A DNA stretch of 64,000 nucleotides from Planctomycetaceae bacterium (GTDB lineage: Bacteria > Planctomycetota > Phycisphaerae > Phycisphaerales > SM1A02). Numbering within the stretch: position 1 is the first letter of the stretch; every line of letters begins with the position of its first letter. The notes under the pieces were generated by a model. It saw only the letters and a list, made by a program, of their open reading frames with translations, searched no databases and was not told the DNA's origin. The stretch covers positions 367,198 through 431,197 of the forward strand of contig JAIXYQ010000010.1 of assembly GCA_027490145.1 (NCBI GenBank). Reading direction: 5' to 3'. Shown one piece after another: positions 7,415 to 16,934 of this stretch. The position numbers and the translations under genes are program-made.

Positions 7415-9949
7415 ATGCCGCGCGCGGAGATCCATGTCCTGGGCTCGAAGGCTGGTTACACCACGTTGGCTGCCTCACGCGGGGTGACCGCGGGGGAGCG
7501 TCAGGCGCTCGAAGAACTCGGTTTCGGCGGCGTGTCACGGGAAGGGGACATGGAGTCCCTGCGGCGCGATCCGTGCATGATGGGCCGCCAATTGCCGAGT
7601 GGACGCTGGGCGATCTCCAGGTTGCTCCCGGGCGGGCGCGATGACTTCGGACGCGCGACCGTCGAAGTCGTCACGATCATCCTCACACCCAGCGAGTGGG
7701 CGAAGGGTGTGCTCGACCTCGGCAGGCTTGCATCGGACCACGCGGCGTGGGCGTCGATCAGGGCGCATGCTGATCGGGGCATGGAGGTGCCGGCTGCATC
7801 GGTTGCGCAGCGCGTGATGCAGCGGCCCTTGGCCAACACCGTCGATGCGCTCGAACTGGCCCGCGAAGCCGGTGGTGTGGCCTGGATCGCCGGCCAGCCA
7901 GCGCTCATCGTGGCCACGCTGCACGCGCTGACGCCCGCGGATGCCATGGCCGTGGGCTGGGGCATCGGTCTCTTCGCGGTGCCGCCATCCGTGGAGCTCT
8001 GCTCCATGCGATCCGGCATCGTGCCGTCGTCGGGTCGACCGCTGGTGGCCATCGATCCTGGTGCCACGGGGGCGCGCACGGCCCTGGGTGCACGATCCAT
8101 CGCCGCCGCGGCGTCCGAGGATCGCATCGGTCGATTGGCCGCGCTGCGGGACGTGCACCTTGAGCTGGAGCGAGCCCCGAGCGGCTACGGGCGCATGGCG
8201 GCACGGCCGGTGTCATCGGCGGATGCCGCGCAGCCATCAGGGCGCGAAGGCTCGTGGACGGATCGACGCCTGCTGTGGGCCGGTGCCGCGGCGATCGGGC
8301 TCTCGATGGCCCTGCTCATCGTCGCCATCACGCTCCGCGCCCGCGGCGGCACGGCGGGTGCGCCGCCTGCGGGAACAGGGGCCGGTGCCGCTGCGGTGGC
8401 GACCGTGCTCGATACCGATGGGGATGGGATCGACGACGCGATGGATCCCGATGACGACAACGACGGCATGCCTGATCGGCTCGAGGTGGCGCAGGGCACC
8501 GATCCGCTCGTGGCGGACACGACCACCGCGACCGAGCCGGCCCCGACACCCACCGGCCTGGGCTTGACGGCGCCATCGATCAAGCGCCCGGTTGAACCGG
8601 TGGCGCCCTCGCCGGATGCGCAGTCTGCTCCGACGGGTGCGGGAGCGCCCTCAGCCGCGCAACCCGGTCCGGCACCCGTCGAACCGAATCCATCATCGTC
8701 CACGGCGCCCGCGGGCCCGGCGCCTCGAGCCGCTGCCCCGTTGGGTGACAAGGACGGCGACGGGTTGCCCGACGGCCTGGAGCGCATCAAGGGAACCGAT
8801 CCGCAGCGCAGCGACACCGATGGGGATGGCGTGGGTGACGCGACCGACGCCTTCCCCACGGATCCCAAGCGATCCATCGACACGGATGGGGATGGCATCG
8901 ACGACTCCCAGGACGATGACGACGACGGTGATGACTTGGTGGATGCTGCCGAACGGATCAAGGGTTCGGATCCACTGAAGCCCGACACCGACGGCGACGG
9001 GATGGACGACCTGCGCGACGCGTTTCCCGTCGATCCGGGTCGGCGGCTTGAGGACACCGACCGTGATGGACTCACCAACGATTCGCCGGGTGAGAACGAT
9101 CTCGACGGTGATGGCCTGCCCAACGACAAGGACCCCGATCGCGACGGCGACGGTGTCAACGATGTCGACGAGGCCGTGGTGCCGACGGAAGGGCGCGATG
9201 CCGGTGTCTTGCCGTGCGATCACACCGCAGACTGTGATGGCGACGGCGTGCGCGATGACCGGGATCGCTTTCCGATCGATCCGACCGAGTGGGACGACGC
9301 CGATGGCGACGGATTCGGGGATCGTGCCAAGGATCCCGACCCGGCGGACGCGTCGAAGCCGGATGTCGTGGGTTACGTCTGGCGTGTCGCGCGTGCCTTG
9401 GATTCCTGGCGCCTCGACGATGGACCCGAAGCGCTCGATGCGTTCGGTCGCCGCGATCAGCAACCGAAGCAATCCGCGGCATCCGCCAAGGATCGGCTGG
9501 TCCGTGCGCTGACGGCGCTGGCCGAGCGTTCGGCCGTGTATCCCTTCCTGCCCGGCTTCTCGACATCGGACGAGTCGCCCGCGGCAGCCCTCAAGCGGCT
9601 CGACGCAGGCTTGTCGAGCGCCGCTGACGAGACGGTCGTGACGATGGAGCGAGACATGCTTCGCGCGCTCTGCTCACTCGGTTCACTCTGGCGCGAGTCG
9701 CGCGCTTCAGCCAAGAGCGACAACGACGTCAACGACGCCATCGTGGAGGGTGTTCGCGCCCAGGCAAGGCTCGGCGAGCAGCACCTGTCGGCTGTCCGTG
9801 AGTGCGTCCGGCAGTTGAGGCTGATCGATTGTGATGCACTGATCCGGGGCAAGGACGATCCCAATCGTCGCCTGCTGCGACAGGAGCTCGATCGACTTCG
9901 CGACGAACTCGATCGGCGTGCGCGGCAGAAGCGGGAGAGTGCGCGATGA
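7415..9949 (+). CDS. GAP1-N1-like protein with membrane helix and thrombospondin type 3 repeats
   Basis: 844 residues, mosaic. Residues 1-270 resemble the N-terminal domain of GTPase-associated protein 1 (start IHVLGSKAGYTTLAASRGVT, later LPSGRWAISRLLPGG and VEVVTIILTPSEW). One membrane helix spans about 286-308. From about 332 to 645 there are many Asp-rich thrombospondin type 3 units (DTDGDGIDDAMDPDDDNDGM and relatives), which bind calcium and should lie outside the inner membrane, interrupted by a Pro/Ala-rich linker. A helical C-terminal domain of about 195 residues is unrecognised. It follows the second GTPase after 1 nt. The domain match is by pattern, not by profile search. Confidence 0.6.
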   Translation: MPRAEIHVLGSKAGYTTLAASRGVTAGERQALEELGFGGVSREGDMESLRRDPCMMGRQLPSGRWAISRLLPGGRDDFGRATVEVVTIILTPSEWAKGVLDLGRLASDHAAWASIRAHADRGMEVPAASVAQRVMQRPLANTVDALELAREAGGVAWIAGQPALIVATLHALTPADAMAVGWGIGLFAVPPSVELCSMRSGIVPSSGRPLVAIDPGATGARTALGARSIAAAASEDRIGRLAALRDVHLELERAPSGYGRMAARPVSSADAAQPSGREGSWTDRRLLWAGAAAIGLSMALLIVAITLRARGGTAGAPPAGTGAGAAAVATVLDTDGDGIDDAMDPDDDNDGMPDRLEVAQGTDPLVADTTTATEPAPTPTGLGLTAPSIKRPVEPVAPSPDAQSAPTGAGAPSAAQPGPAPVEPNPSSSTAPAGPAPRAAAPLGDKDGDGLPDGLERIKGTDPQRSDTDGDGVGDATDAFPTDPKRSIDTDGDGIDDSQDDDDDGDDLVDAAERIKGSDPLKPDTDGDGMDDLRDAFPVDPGRRLEDTDRDGLTNDSPGENDLDGDGLPNDKDPDRDGDGVNDVDEAVVPTEGRDAGVLPCDHTADCDGDGVRDDRDRFPIDPTEWDDADGDGFGDRAKDPDPADASKPDVVGYVWRVARALDSWRLDDGPEALDAFGRRDQQPKQSAASAKDRLVRALTALAERSAVYPFLPGFSTSDESPAAALKRLDAGLSSAADETVVTMERDMLRALCSLGSLWRESRASAKSDNDVNDAIVEGVRAQARLGEQHLSAVRECVRQLRLIDCDALIRGKDDPNRRLLRQELDRLRDELDRRARQKRESAR

Positions 9950-11625
9950 AGTCGATCCGATGCCCGGCATGCGGTCGGTCATGGCTCGTCGCCCGGACCG
10001 ATGCTGCACCGGATCGCTGCCCGGGTGCAGGGTGCGCAGCAACGCTTGGCACGGCGGCGGGCCGTCCGTCCACGCCCCTCGATCCCTGGGCCATGCCGCG
10101 CGAGCGCCGCCCCCGCGTGCGGGCGCCCGTGGTCACGAACGATCCCGTGCCGCCGCGCGGCACGCGAGGCTGGATCGACTTGGCTCGCGGTACCGGGATT
10201 GCGTTCGGGATCGTGGCGTTCGTCCTGCTCGGCGTGGTGATCGTGGGAGTGGTGCTCCGCGAACTGCCGACGTCAGCCGGTTCGGACCATGCAGGCATCC
10301 TGATCGAATCGGTCGATGCCGGGGTACAGCACGAGCGGATCAATGGGATCGTGGCCCGCATCGATGGCAAGCCCGTGGCGATCACCACGCTGTCGAATCT
10401 GCGGGCCCTGCGGACCGCTGGTGCGAACCGCGTGCACCTCGTGCCGAGCGCGGTGTCGATGGAGCCCGGACAGCGCGAGTCCATCGAGGTGGCCGTCGAT
10501 GCGTGCATGATCCGCGCCGATGCGATCGATCAGTGGATCGAAGGCGCTCCCGCAGGCAAGGGTGAGGATGCCTGGGCTGCGGTCGGCCGCGGAAGCGTGG
10601 TTGACCTGGCGTGGTGGCGCCTGCCCGACGAGGCGGGTCTCGCTGCGGTCGAGGTGGGGGAGGCACCGACGGATGGTGCGGAACTGCGCGCACGGTCATC
10701 GATGGGGAGCTCCGTGACGGCTCGGTGCCGTTCGCTCGCTCCGCAGCCTGCCGCGATCGCGATGCTGGCATCGTCCGGATCGCCGATCGCCGAGCCGGGA
10801 ACGCCGTGGTTCGATGGCGACGGCGCCGTGGCGGCGCTCACCGTGGCGTCGCCGGGCATCGAGGAGCGGACCCGTCGTTGCTTCGCGTCGCCCGCGACAT
10901 GGTCGGATCAGCACGTGATTCCCCTCGAGGGCCTGCGTCGACTGGTGGATCCGATGTCGACGTCGTGCAAGCCGCTGGCACGGGTGTTGGAGGCCGTCGA
11001 GGCCCGCTCGACCCAGCCGGCCGCTGCCGAGCGCGCGGCACGCACGCAGTGGCTGATCGCCGCGAGTGCCGCCGAGGGCTTTGCCGCGCTCGCTTCGACG
11101 AGTGATCGCGCGGCGACGGTGCCGGCCACTGCGACGACGCTGGAACTCCTGCCGCGCCCTGTCGATGGCGAGGCACGGGTCATCGTGTGGCCCGAACTCA
11201 GCGACATGGTCGATGTGGTTGTCGTTTCGACCGATCCCTCGATCCGCTTGGTCGCAGTGCCGGGCGTGATGGGACGCATGCTTGAGGTTCGGGATGCGGG
11301 CGGGCAACCAGCCGTCCTGCCGGCCGGTCGCCCGGTCTCGATCTCCATCACGATGTCGCTCATGGGCAAGCCCGTCGGTGGTGCGGTTCGTGCGTTGTTG
11401 CTCGGTCGTGAACCCGATGCCGCGGCGTCACAGCGACGCATTCCCGGGGGTGCGCCGCCGACGACGGTCGTGCCACCACCCGCCGCACCGCCGACGACGG
11501 TCGTGCCACCACCCGCCGCGCCGCCGACGGCGGTCGTGCCACCACCCGCCGCGCCGCCGACGGCGGTCGTGCCACCCACCGCGTCGCAGCCGTCGCCGCC
11601 CGCCAACCCAGGAAGCACGCCATGA
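9946..11625 (+). CDS. Zinc-ribbon membrane protein with an apparently inactive trypsin-like domain
   Basis: 559 residues. An N-terminal zinc ribbon (Cys6, Cys9, Cys25, Cys30) is followed by a basic linker and a membrane helix (82-106). Residues about 120-300 read like a trypsin-like fold without its active site: NGIVARIDGKPVAITTLSN sits where the His strand is expected, VVDLAWWRLP (218-227) resembles the Asp strand, and EPGTPWFDGDGAV (283-295) resembles the Ser loop (normally GNSGGP) with the Ser replaced. A second domain follows, then four tandem APPT(T/A)VVPPPA units at the C terminus. It overlaps both neighbours by ATGA. Role unknown; possibly a sensor or scaffold. Confidence 0.55.
   Translation: MKSIRCPACGRSWLVARTDAAPDRCPGAGCAATLGTAAGRPSTPLDPWAMPRERRPRVRAPVVTNDPVPPRGTRGWIDLARGTGIAFGIVAFVLLGVVIVGVVLRELPTSAGSDHAGILIESVDAGVQHERINGIVARIDGKPVAITTLSNLRALRTAGANRVHLVPSAVSMEPGQRESIEVAVDACMIRADAIDQWIEGAPAGKGEDAWAAVGRGSVVDLAWWRLPDEAGLAAVEVGEAPTDGAELRARSSMGSSVTARCRSLAPQPAAIAMLASSGSPIAEPGTPWFDGDGAVAALTVASPGIEERTRRCFASPATWSDQHVIPLEGLRRLVDPMSTSCKPLARVLEAVEARSTQPAAAERAARTQWLIAASAAEGFAALASTSDRAATVPATATTLELLPRPVDGEARVIVWPELSDMVDVVVVSTDPSIRLVAVPGVMGRMLEVRDAGGQPAVLPAGRPVSISITMSLMGKPVGGAVRALLLGREPDAAASQRRIPGGAPPTTVVPPPAAPPTTVVPPPAAPPTAVVPPPAAPPTAVVPPTASQPSPPANPGSTP
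11452..11583 (+). repeat. Four 33-bp in-frame tandem repeats (Pro-rich)
   Basis: Four units of 33 bp, each encoding APPTTVVPPPA or close variants, at the end of the preceding gene. The copies are nearly identical in DNA, so copy number could change by slippage without shifting the frame. Confidence 0.85.
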
Positions 11626-12860
11626 CCTCGACGCTCCGCCGCACGCTTCGCCCCAACACCACGTGCCCTCAGTGCTGGTCGACCTTCCCGTCGGCCGACG
11701 TGCGCTTCATCTCCGAGAGCCCCACGCTCATGGGTGACCCGGTCGTGGGTTCCCAGGAGCCGCTGCGGTTCCTCCCGACGAGGTTCGATCGCCAGGGGCG
11801 CGCGCTCGATCCCGGTGGCGCGGTCTGCATGCGCATGGCATGCCCCGTCTGCCACCTCGAGATTCCGCCTGCGCTGCTGGAGGTGGGGCAGACCGTATTG
11901 TCGGTCGTGGGTGCTCCCTCGAGCGGCAAGTCCGTGCTGCTCGCTGCTGCCACGTTCACCATGCGATCCGGGCTCGTCGTGCCTGGACTGGACTTCGCCG
12001 ACATCGATCCGTCGCTGAACGACCTCACCATCGATCTTGAGGGAACGCTGTTCAAGAGCGCCACGCCGGACGTGCCGGCGATGATCGCGAAGACCGAGAC
12101 CTCGGGGCGGCTCTATCGCACGTATCGGCGCGGCGATCTTCGGATCACTGCACCGAAGCCCCAGTTGTTCGGCCTGGCGCGGCGCGACACCCGCTCGGTG
12201 CTGGCGCTTTACGACAACGCGGGCGAGCACTTCCTCCCCGGCGCAGTGTCACCGTTCGAGCAGGCCACGCGCCACCTCGGCGTCTCCACCTCGATCGTGC
12301 TCGTCATCGATCCCACGCAGGATCCACGCGTGTACGGGCCGCTTGGCGGTCGTGACCATGTGGCTGCGCTCGGCGGCAGCAGCAGTGCGCCCGGCCGTGC
12401 CGATCTGGTGCTGCTCGAACTGGTGAACCGTGTGCGCCGGCAGCGCGGGCTGTCGTCCAGCGAGCCGCTGCCGTTGCGGGTGGTCGTGGCGCTCTCCAAG
12501 CATGACCTGTGGTCGCCGTTGGCGCCCGAGATCGAGGACGTCCTGCGCGACGCGGCAACGGCGCACCCGATGCGGGCGCCGCATGGTGCGACGCTCTCCC
12601 GCGTGCACCAGGGTGGCGTGGCGTTCCTCGAGCGCCATCTTCCCGAGGTGCTCGGCGCGGTCCGGTCGGTCGAGCCCGGCTTCAAGGTCGTGCCGTTCAG
12701 CGGACTGGGCCGGGCCCCGCAGCGCGACGTGGCATCGGGCGACATGCGGATCGCGCCATCGCACGTTCGCCCCACCTGGGCGGCCGTGCCCTTCGTGGTC
12801 GCTCTCTCCGAGGCCATGCCCGAGGCGCTCTTCGAGTACCGATTCGACGCGCGCGCATGA
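11622..12860 (+). CDS. Zinc-ribbon P-loop GTPase (DO-GTPase-like)
   Basis: 412 residues. Four-cysteine zinc ribbon in two halves (Cys15/Cys18 and Cys74/Cys77, CPVCHLEIP), then Walker A GAPSSGKS (97-104), a switch II site LYDNAGEHFL and G4 SKHD. The CPxC ... CPxCH-(L)-P ... G-x4-GKS ... YDxAGE order is that of the double-GTPase (DO-GTPase) family found beside GAP1 proteins in predicted conflict systems. It lacks a membrane helix, unlike the other two GTPases. It starts in the stop of the preceding gene and ends in the start of the GAP1-N2-like gene (ATGA both sides), so GTPase and GAP1 are made together. Confidence 0.75.
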   Translation: MTSTLRRTLRPNTTCPQCWSTFPSADVRFISESPTLMGDPVVGSQEPLRFLPTRFDRQGRALDPGGAVCMRMACPVCHLEIPPALLEVGQTVLSVVGAPSSGKSVLLAAATFTMRSGLVVPGLDFADIDPSLNDLTIDLEGTLFKSATPDVPAMIAKTETSGRLYRTYRRGDLRITAPKPQLFGLARRDTRSVLALYDNAGEHFLPGAVSPFEQATRHLGVSTSIVLVIDPTQDPRVYGPLGGRDHVAALGGSSSAPGRADLVLLELVNRVRRQRGLSSSEPLPLRVVVALSKHDLWSPLAPEIEDVLRDAATAHPMRAPHGATLSRVHQGGVAFLERHLPEVLGAVRSVEPGFKVVPFSGLGRAPQRDVASGDMRIAPSHVRPTWAAVPFVVALSEAMPEALFEYRFDARA

Positions 12861-13906
12861 GCTTCGAACTCATCCACACGTCCGTTCCGCGCGATCTCGA
12901 TGGACAGTCGGGGTTCGGGATCGCCGCCATGACGCGGGACCTGCCGCGGCCGTTGCGTGATGCCCTCGTGGCCTGGAGCGATGGATCGGAGCTGGAGGGT
13001 TCGACCGATCGCGCGATCTCGTATGCCGTCTGCCAGGTGGGTGGGGCGGCGTGGCCGGTGCTCACGTGCATCACGCGGTGCGGCGCGGATTGGTCGGGCC
13101 GACCCAATCGCGTGGCGCACCACCTGGTGCTCGAGCCGGGCGATCGCTGCATCGACGGTCCCATCGCGCTGGCCCGGACGTTTCGCTTCGCCGAGGATCC
13201 GCCCGAGGTCGGGCTTCGGTCGGCGCCTCCGCTTGATGGAGAGCCTCCGCTTGATGGAGCGCCTCCGCTTGATGGAGCGCCTCCGCTTGATGGAGCGCCT
13301 CCGCTTGATGGAGCGCCTCCGCTTCGATCAGCCCTTTCGCTGCCGCTTTCGAAGCAGGGGGGCGTCGCGACCGGCACGATCGATCCGGCGTGGTTCGAGG
13401 TCATCGCTGATCGCGTGAGTGGCCCCCATGCATCGCGGGTGGTGGTTCGACTGCCGAGTGGCCTGGATCCCTTGTCGCTCGTTGCCGCCGTGACGGCGCT
13501 CGTCGAGCCTCGGCGTCGCTGGGCGGTGCAGTGGTCGACCGGGTCGGTCGTCCATGCTGCGCACGGTCTGCCCACGATCGTCGTGACGCGTGAACAGGAT
13601 CCAGGCGCACTCGACCTGGGCCAGCCGGCACCCAAGCCGCGCCGCGACGACGCAACCCCGGTGCCCGGTTCCATCGGTGTCCATCCGCTGCCGAACCCAC
13701 GTGAGCCCGTTGCCGAGGTGATGAAGGCCACCAAACCGAACCGCCCGGTGGCCACGCCGGCGCCGGCGTCGATCCATCCGCGGCGCACCGGGCGCCCCAC
13801 GCCGGAGCCAATCGCATCATGGTCCGCCAAGCCGTGGGTTCCGATCGTGCTCTTCGCCGTGGCAGGCGTGATCATGATCGTGGCGCTGGGGCTCTTGCTA
13901 TGGTGA
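12857..13906 (+). CDS. GAP1-N2-like GTPase-associated membrane protein
   Basis: 349 residues. The first 110 residues match the expected pattern of the GAP1 N-terminal type 2 domain: FELIHTSVPRDLDGQSGFG, AAMTRDLPRPL, AISYAVCQVGGAAWPVLTC, and DWSGRPNRVAHHLVLEPGD. Five to six PPLDGA repeats follow, then a second globular part (about 170-250), a basic linker and a C-terminal membrane helix (IVLFAVAGVIMIVALGLLLW). Family members occur beside double-GTPases and are thought to sense or transmit signals. The ATG at 12857 overlaps the stop of the GTPase gene, which fixes the start. Next gene follows after 28 nt with a GGGGAG ribosome site. Confidence 0.75.
   Translation: MSFELIHTSVPRDLDGQSGFGIAAMTRDLPRPLRDALVAWSDGSELEGSTDRAISYAVCQVGGAAWPVLTCITRCGADWSGRPNRVAHHLVLEPGDRCIDGPIALARTFRFAEDPPEVGLRSAPPLDGEPPLDGAPPLDGAPPLDGAPPLDGAPPLRSALSLPLSKQGGVATGTIDPAWFEVIADRVSGPHASRVVVRLPSGLDPLSLVAAVTALVEPRRRWAVQWSTGSVVHAAHGLPTIVVTREQDPGALDLGQPAPKPRRDDATPVPGSIGVHPLPNPREPVAEVMKATKPNRPVATPAPASIHPRRTGRPTPEPIASWSAKPWVPIVLFAVAGVIMIVALGLLLW
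13226..13324 (+). repeat. 18-bp in-frame tandem repeats in the GAP1-N2-like gene
   Basis: CCTCCGCTTGATGGAGCG repeated five times (13226-13315) with a decayed sixth copy. Encodes PPLDGA units forming a flexible linker. The copies are almost identical, indicating recent expansion. Confidence 0.9.
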
Positions 13907-13934
13907 CCATGTCCACACGATCGGGGAGCAACGC

Positions 13935-16934
13935 ATGAGCCTGACACCGACCATCAGGGAAGTCCAGCAGGCGCTCGAGTCCTTGGCGTCACGCGATGAC
14001 GACGAACTCCAGCGCATGCAGGTGGCAGCCACGGCACGCGGCTTCGCGGCAGCGCTCCGCCAGTCGATCGGCCGTGCCCTCGAGTTCGCGGAGGAAGGGC
14101 TCCTGAGCGAGGCGCATGGCGTCATCGCCGACTTCCCCGAGCTCCTCAAGCAGTCCTTGGCGTGGAACGGCGTGCTTGCCCGCAAGGACGGTGTCGGGGC
14201 GTTCGCGCGTGCGTCATGCGATGGTCTGGCCTCTGGGTCCGACGCCGAGCACGATCGCCTCGAACAGATCATGCTGGCGTATGCCGATCGGGAGCCGGCG
14301 CTCCGTGGCTTCCGTCGCGCATGCCTGGAGGGTGAGGCGCCTGCGGGCATGCGACAGAGGCTTCGCGCACTCATGGTGGCCGAAGGTGGTTCCGGGCCCT
14401 GGGCATCGCAACTCGCCACCGTGGAGCGCGAGTGGATCGACGATGTCCGTCGGCGCATGCAGTCAGGGATCGACGATGCCGATCTGATTGCCTTCGCGGA
14501 CGAGGTCCGGCGCGGCGGATGGGCGGCGCGCGTCGATCCGGAGTTCGTCAAGGTCGTCGAGGCGCGTGCGCAGCCGCTGCGCAACAAGGTGGCGCAGGGA
14601 CGATTCGCCGAGTTGGCGCGCGAGCTGTGCGCGGCGCAGCGAGCGAACGACCTGGCCGAGGTCGATCGACTTGAACGGGCTTGGGCGGAACTGCAGCGCT
14701 CCACCGGCGTCATGCCGGCTGACGACGTCGCTACCTCGGTCGCGGCCGTCTTCGCCTGGTCGGCGGACACCACGGCCCGCCGCGAGCGCGAGGCGGCCCA
14801 CGCCCGGGCGCTCGACGAGCTTGACCTGCTGCTGCTCGACGAAGCCAACGCGCAGGCCGTGCTCACCGCCTGGACGCGCATCCGTGATTCCGCCATGCCC
14901 GTTCCCGAGGGGCTCGAGCTGCGAGCGGTACGCTTCATCCAGCTGCACGAGGAACGCGAGGCCCGCCGGCACCGTCTGCAGCTGGTCGGAGGCGTCGCCG
15001 CCATGCTCGTGCTCGGCGGTGTCCTCGCGTTCGCGGTCGTGGCGTACCAGCGGAGCACCGAACGCCGGGCCGCGCTCGATGCCGTCATCGCCGCGATCGA
15101 TGCGCAGGACGGGGACCGTGCCGTCAGCCTTGCGCAGGGGATCGAGAAGGCGCATGCGGGCGACCTGAACGCTGCCGAACGCGGCGCCTTGGATGCCGCG
15201 GTGGCGCTGCGGGACCGATTGCTGGCGCTCGAGCAGCGCGTGGATCGGGAACTCGCCGCGGTGGACGAGGCGCTCGCCACGCAAGCGCCGCTGCCTCGCG
15301 TGGCGCTGCTTGAGACCTCATTGCGGGGCCTGCAGGCAGAGGCCGGACTGTCCGAGTCATCGCAGGCGCGGATCGCCTTGGCGCTCGGTCGCTGCACGGC
15401 GCGCCGCGACGAGATCGCAGGCGGGCACGACGGCATCGCCCGCACGGCCATGGCCGACGCGGACCAGGTGCTTGGAGCGTGGCCCTCACCGTCACAGTGG
15501 TCTCCACGCGAGCGGGTGGATCCTGAACGTTGGCAGCGGTACAAGGCAGCCTTGGAGAAGGTCGGCCTGGCGTTGGCTGCAGCCAAGACCCAGGTCGCCG
15601 AGACCGAACGCGCGAGCAAGCGACTTGAGCCTGACATCGATGCGGTGAAGGGGCGGCTTGATGAGGCGACCGAGCGCATGGCATCGCTCGAAGCCGCCCT
15701 CAATCAACTCGCGCCGGCTGAGTTGGCTCGTGAGATCACGAGCGAGCAGCAGTTCATCGACCGGATCAAGTCGATGCTGAAGGGCCAGACCGGCGTGGTG
15801 CTGGGAGATCTCGGGCTGCGAACGGCCTTCGAGGAGACCGACCAGGCCGACGATGCGATGCTCGCCCTGGCGGAGTGGCGAGAAACGCTTCGTCCGAGCC
15901 TCCTGGCGCACCTTGGGCCGGACTTCGAGATCGCCGAGGATCCTGGGGTTGCCCAGAAGGCGCTGATCGAGATCGAGGCGCATCTCCGGAAGTTTCCCGA
16001 TTCGCCGCTGCGGATGGCTCTCGAAGCCCTGCGTGATCGCCAGGATCCGGCCAAGCGACAACTCGTCACGACGGTCGACGATGTGGTCGCTGCCCTCGAG
16101 CGCGATGGCTACGCCGGATTGCAGGTCATCAACCTCCGCCAGCAGGGCCGCTTCTTCTACCGTCGTGCCTCCGTGGATGGCGGGCCCACGAAGGGTGCGC
16201 TCGAAGTCGCAGCCGATCTCATCGAGCCACCGGACAAGCTTGGCACGGCCACCTCGATCAAGGCAGATCAAGTGCGTGGCGACGCGGTGGCGTCGCCGGT
16301 TTCGATCGTGTGGGCGGACGGGATCTCCCGGCTTCGCGGTGCGCGCATTTCGGCGGTGGTGCCGGCGATCTCGCGCATGTTGATCGAACTGGCCGAACTC
16401 AAGCCGAATGCCGCGGGGCAGGATGGGCTGATGCAGTTGGCTGTCCTCGCCAACCTCACGGAGATCGCGGTCGATGGACTCGGCCAGCCGGTCGATGCTG
16501 ATCGGTCGCGTGAGTTGCGCGAGTGGATCGAACTGATCCGCAAGCAGAACGCCGGTCTCTTGAGCCTCGATTGGGTCAAGGTCTGCCATGCGCCGGAGCA
16601 GACCACGTCGCAGCAGCGTCGCGAGGCTGCCGAACTCGTGGGCAAGTTTCCGCTCAAGCGCGGCATGACGCTCGAGTCGAGCTCGCAGCGGCTCGATGGA
16701 TTGAGCACCTACGCGCCCATCGGTGTCATGATGGCAGCCGAGGGCAACCGCGGCACGCGGCGCGTGGTCCTCTGGCGCCCTGCGCAGGAGGTCCTTGCCA
16801 TCTCGCAATCACTCGGTCGAAGCACCCTCGTTCCCGTCCGCGTCACCAACGGCACCGCCAGCGATGCGGGCCTCGCACTCGGGCGCGGTCCCACCCTCCT
16901 CTATCGCGACGAATCGCAGCAGCGCAAGCCATGA
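13935..16934 (+). CDS. Large helical single-pass membrane protein of the GTPase operon
   Basis: 999 residues, no family recognised. Residues 1-340 are helical and highly charged, one membrane helix lies at about 349-372 (LVGGVAAMLVLGGVLAFAVV), a long coiled-coil-prone region (about 375-680) follows, and the last 300 residues look like a mixed alpha/beta domain (contains YAGLQVINLRQQGRFFYRR). It is preceded by the ribosome site GGGGAG and overlaps the MotA/TolQ-like gene by ATGA. Its position just before the channel genes suggests a large partner that connects the GTPase module with the channel. Function unknown. Confidence 0.6.
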   Translation: MSLTPTIREVQQALESLASRDDDELQRMQVAATARGFAAALRQSIGRALEFAEEGLLSEAHGVIADFPELLKQSLAWNGVLARKDGVGAFARASCDGLASGSDAEHDRLEQIMLAYADREPALRGFRRACLEGEAPAGMRQRLRALMVAEGGSGPWASQLATVEREWIDDVRRRMQSGIDDADLIAFADEVRRGGWAARVDPEFVKVVEARAQPLRNKVAQGRFAELARELCAAQRANDLAEVDRLERAWAELQRSTGVMPADDVATSVAAVFAWSADTTARREREAAHARALDELDLLLLDEANAQAVLTAWTRIRDSAMPVPEGLELRAVRFIQLHEEREARRHRLQLVGGVAAMLVLGGVLAFAVVAYQRSTERRAALDAVIAAIDAQDGDRAVSLAQGIEKAHAGDLNAAERGALDAAVALRDRLLALEQRVDRELAAVDEALATQAPLPRVALLETSLRGLQAEAGLSESSQARIALALGRCTARRDEIAGGHDGIARTAMADADQVLGAWPSPSQWSPRERVDPERWQRYKAALEKVGLALAAAKTQVAETERASKRLEPDIDAVKGRLDEATERMASLEAALNQLAPAELAREITSEQQFIDRIKSMLKGQTGVVLGDLGLRTAFEETDQADDAMLALAEWRETLRPSLLAHLGPDFEIAEDPGVAQKALIEIEAHLRKFPDSPLRMALEALRDRQDPAKRQLVTTVDDVVAALERDGYAGLQVINLRQQGRFFYRRASVDGGPTKGALEVAADLIEPPDKLGTATSIKADQVRGDAVASPVSIVWADGISRLRGARISAVVPAISRMLIELAELKPNAAGQDGLMQLAVLANLTEIAVDGLGQPVDADRSRELREWIELIRKQNAGLLSLDWVKVCHAPEQTTSQQRREAAELVGKFPLKRGMTLESSSQRLDGLSTYAPIGVMMAAEGNRGTRRVVLWRPAQEVLAISQSLGRSTLVPVRVTNGTASDAGLALGRGPTLLYRDESQQRKP

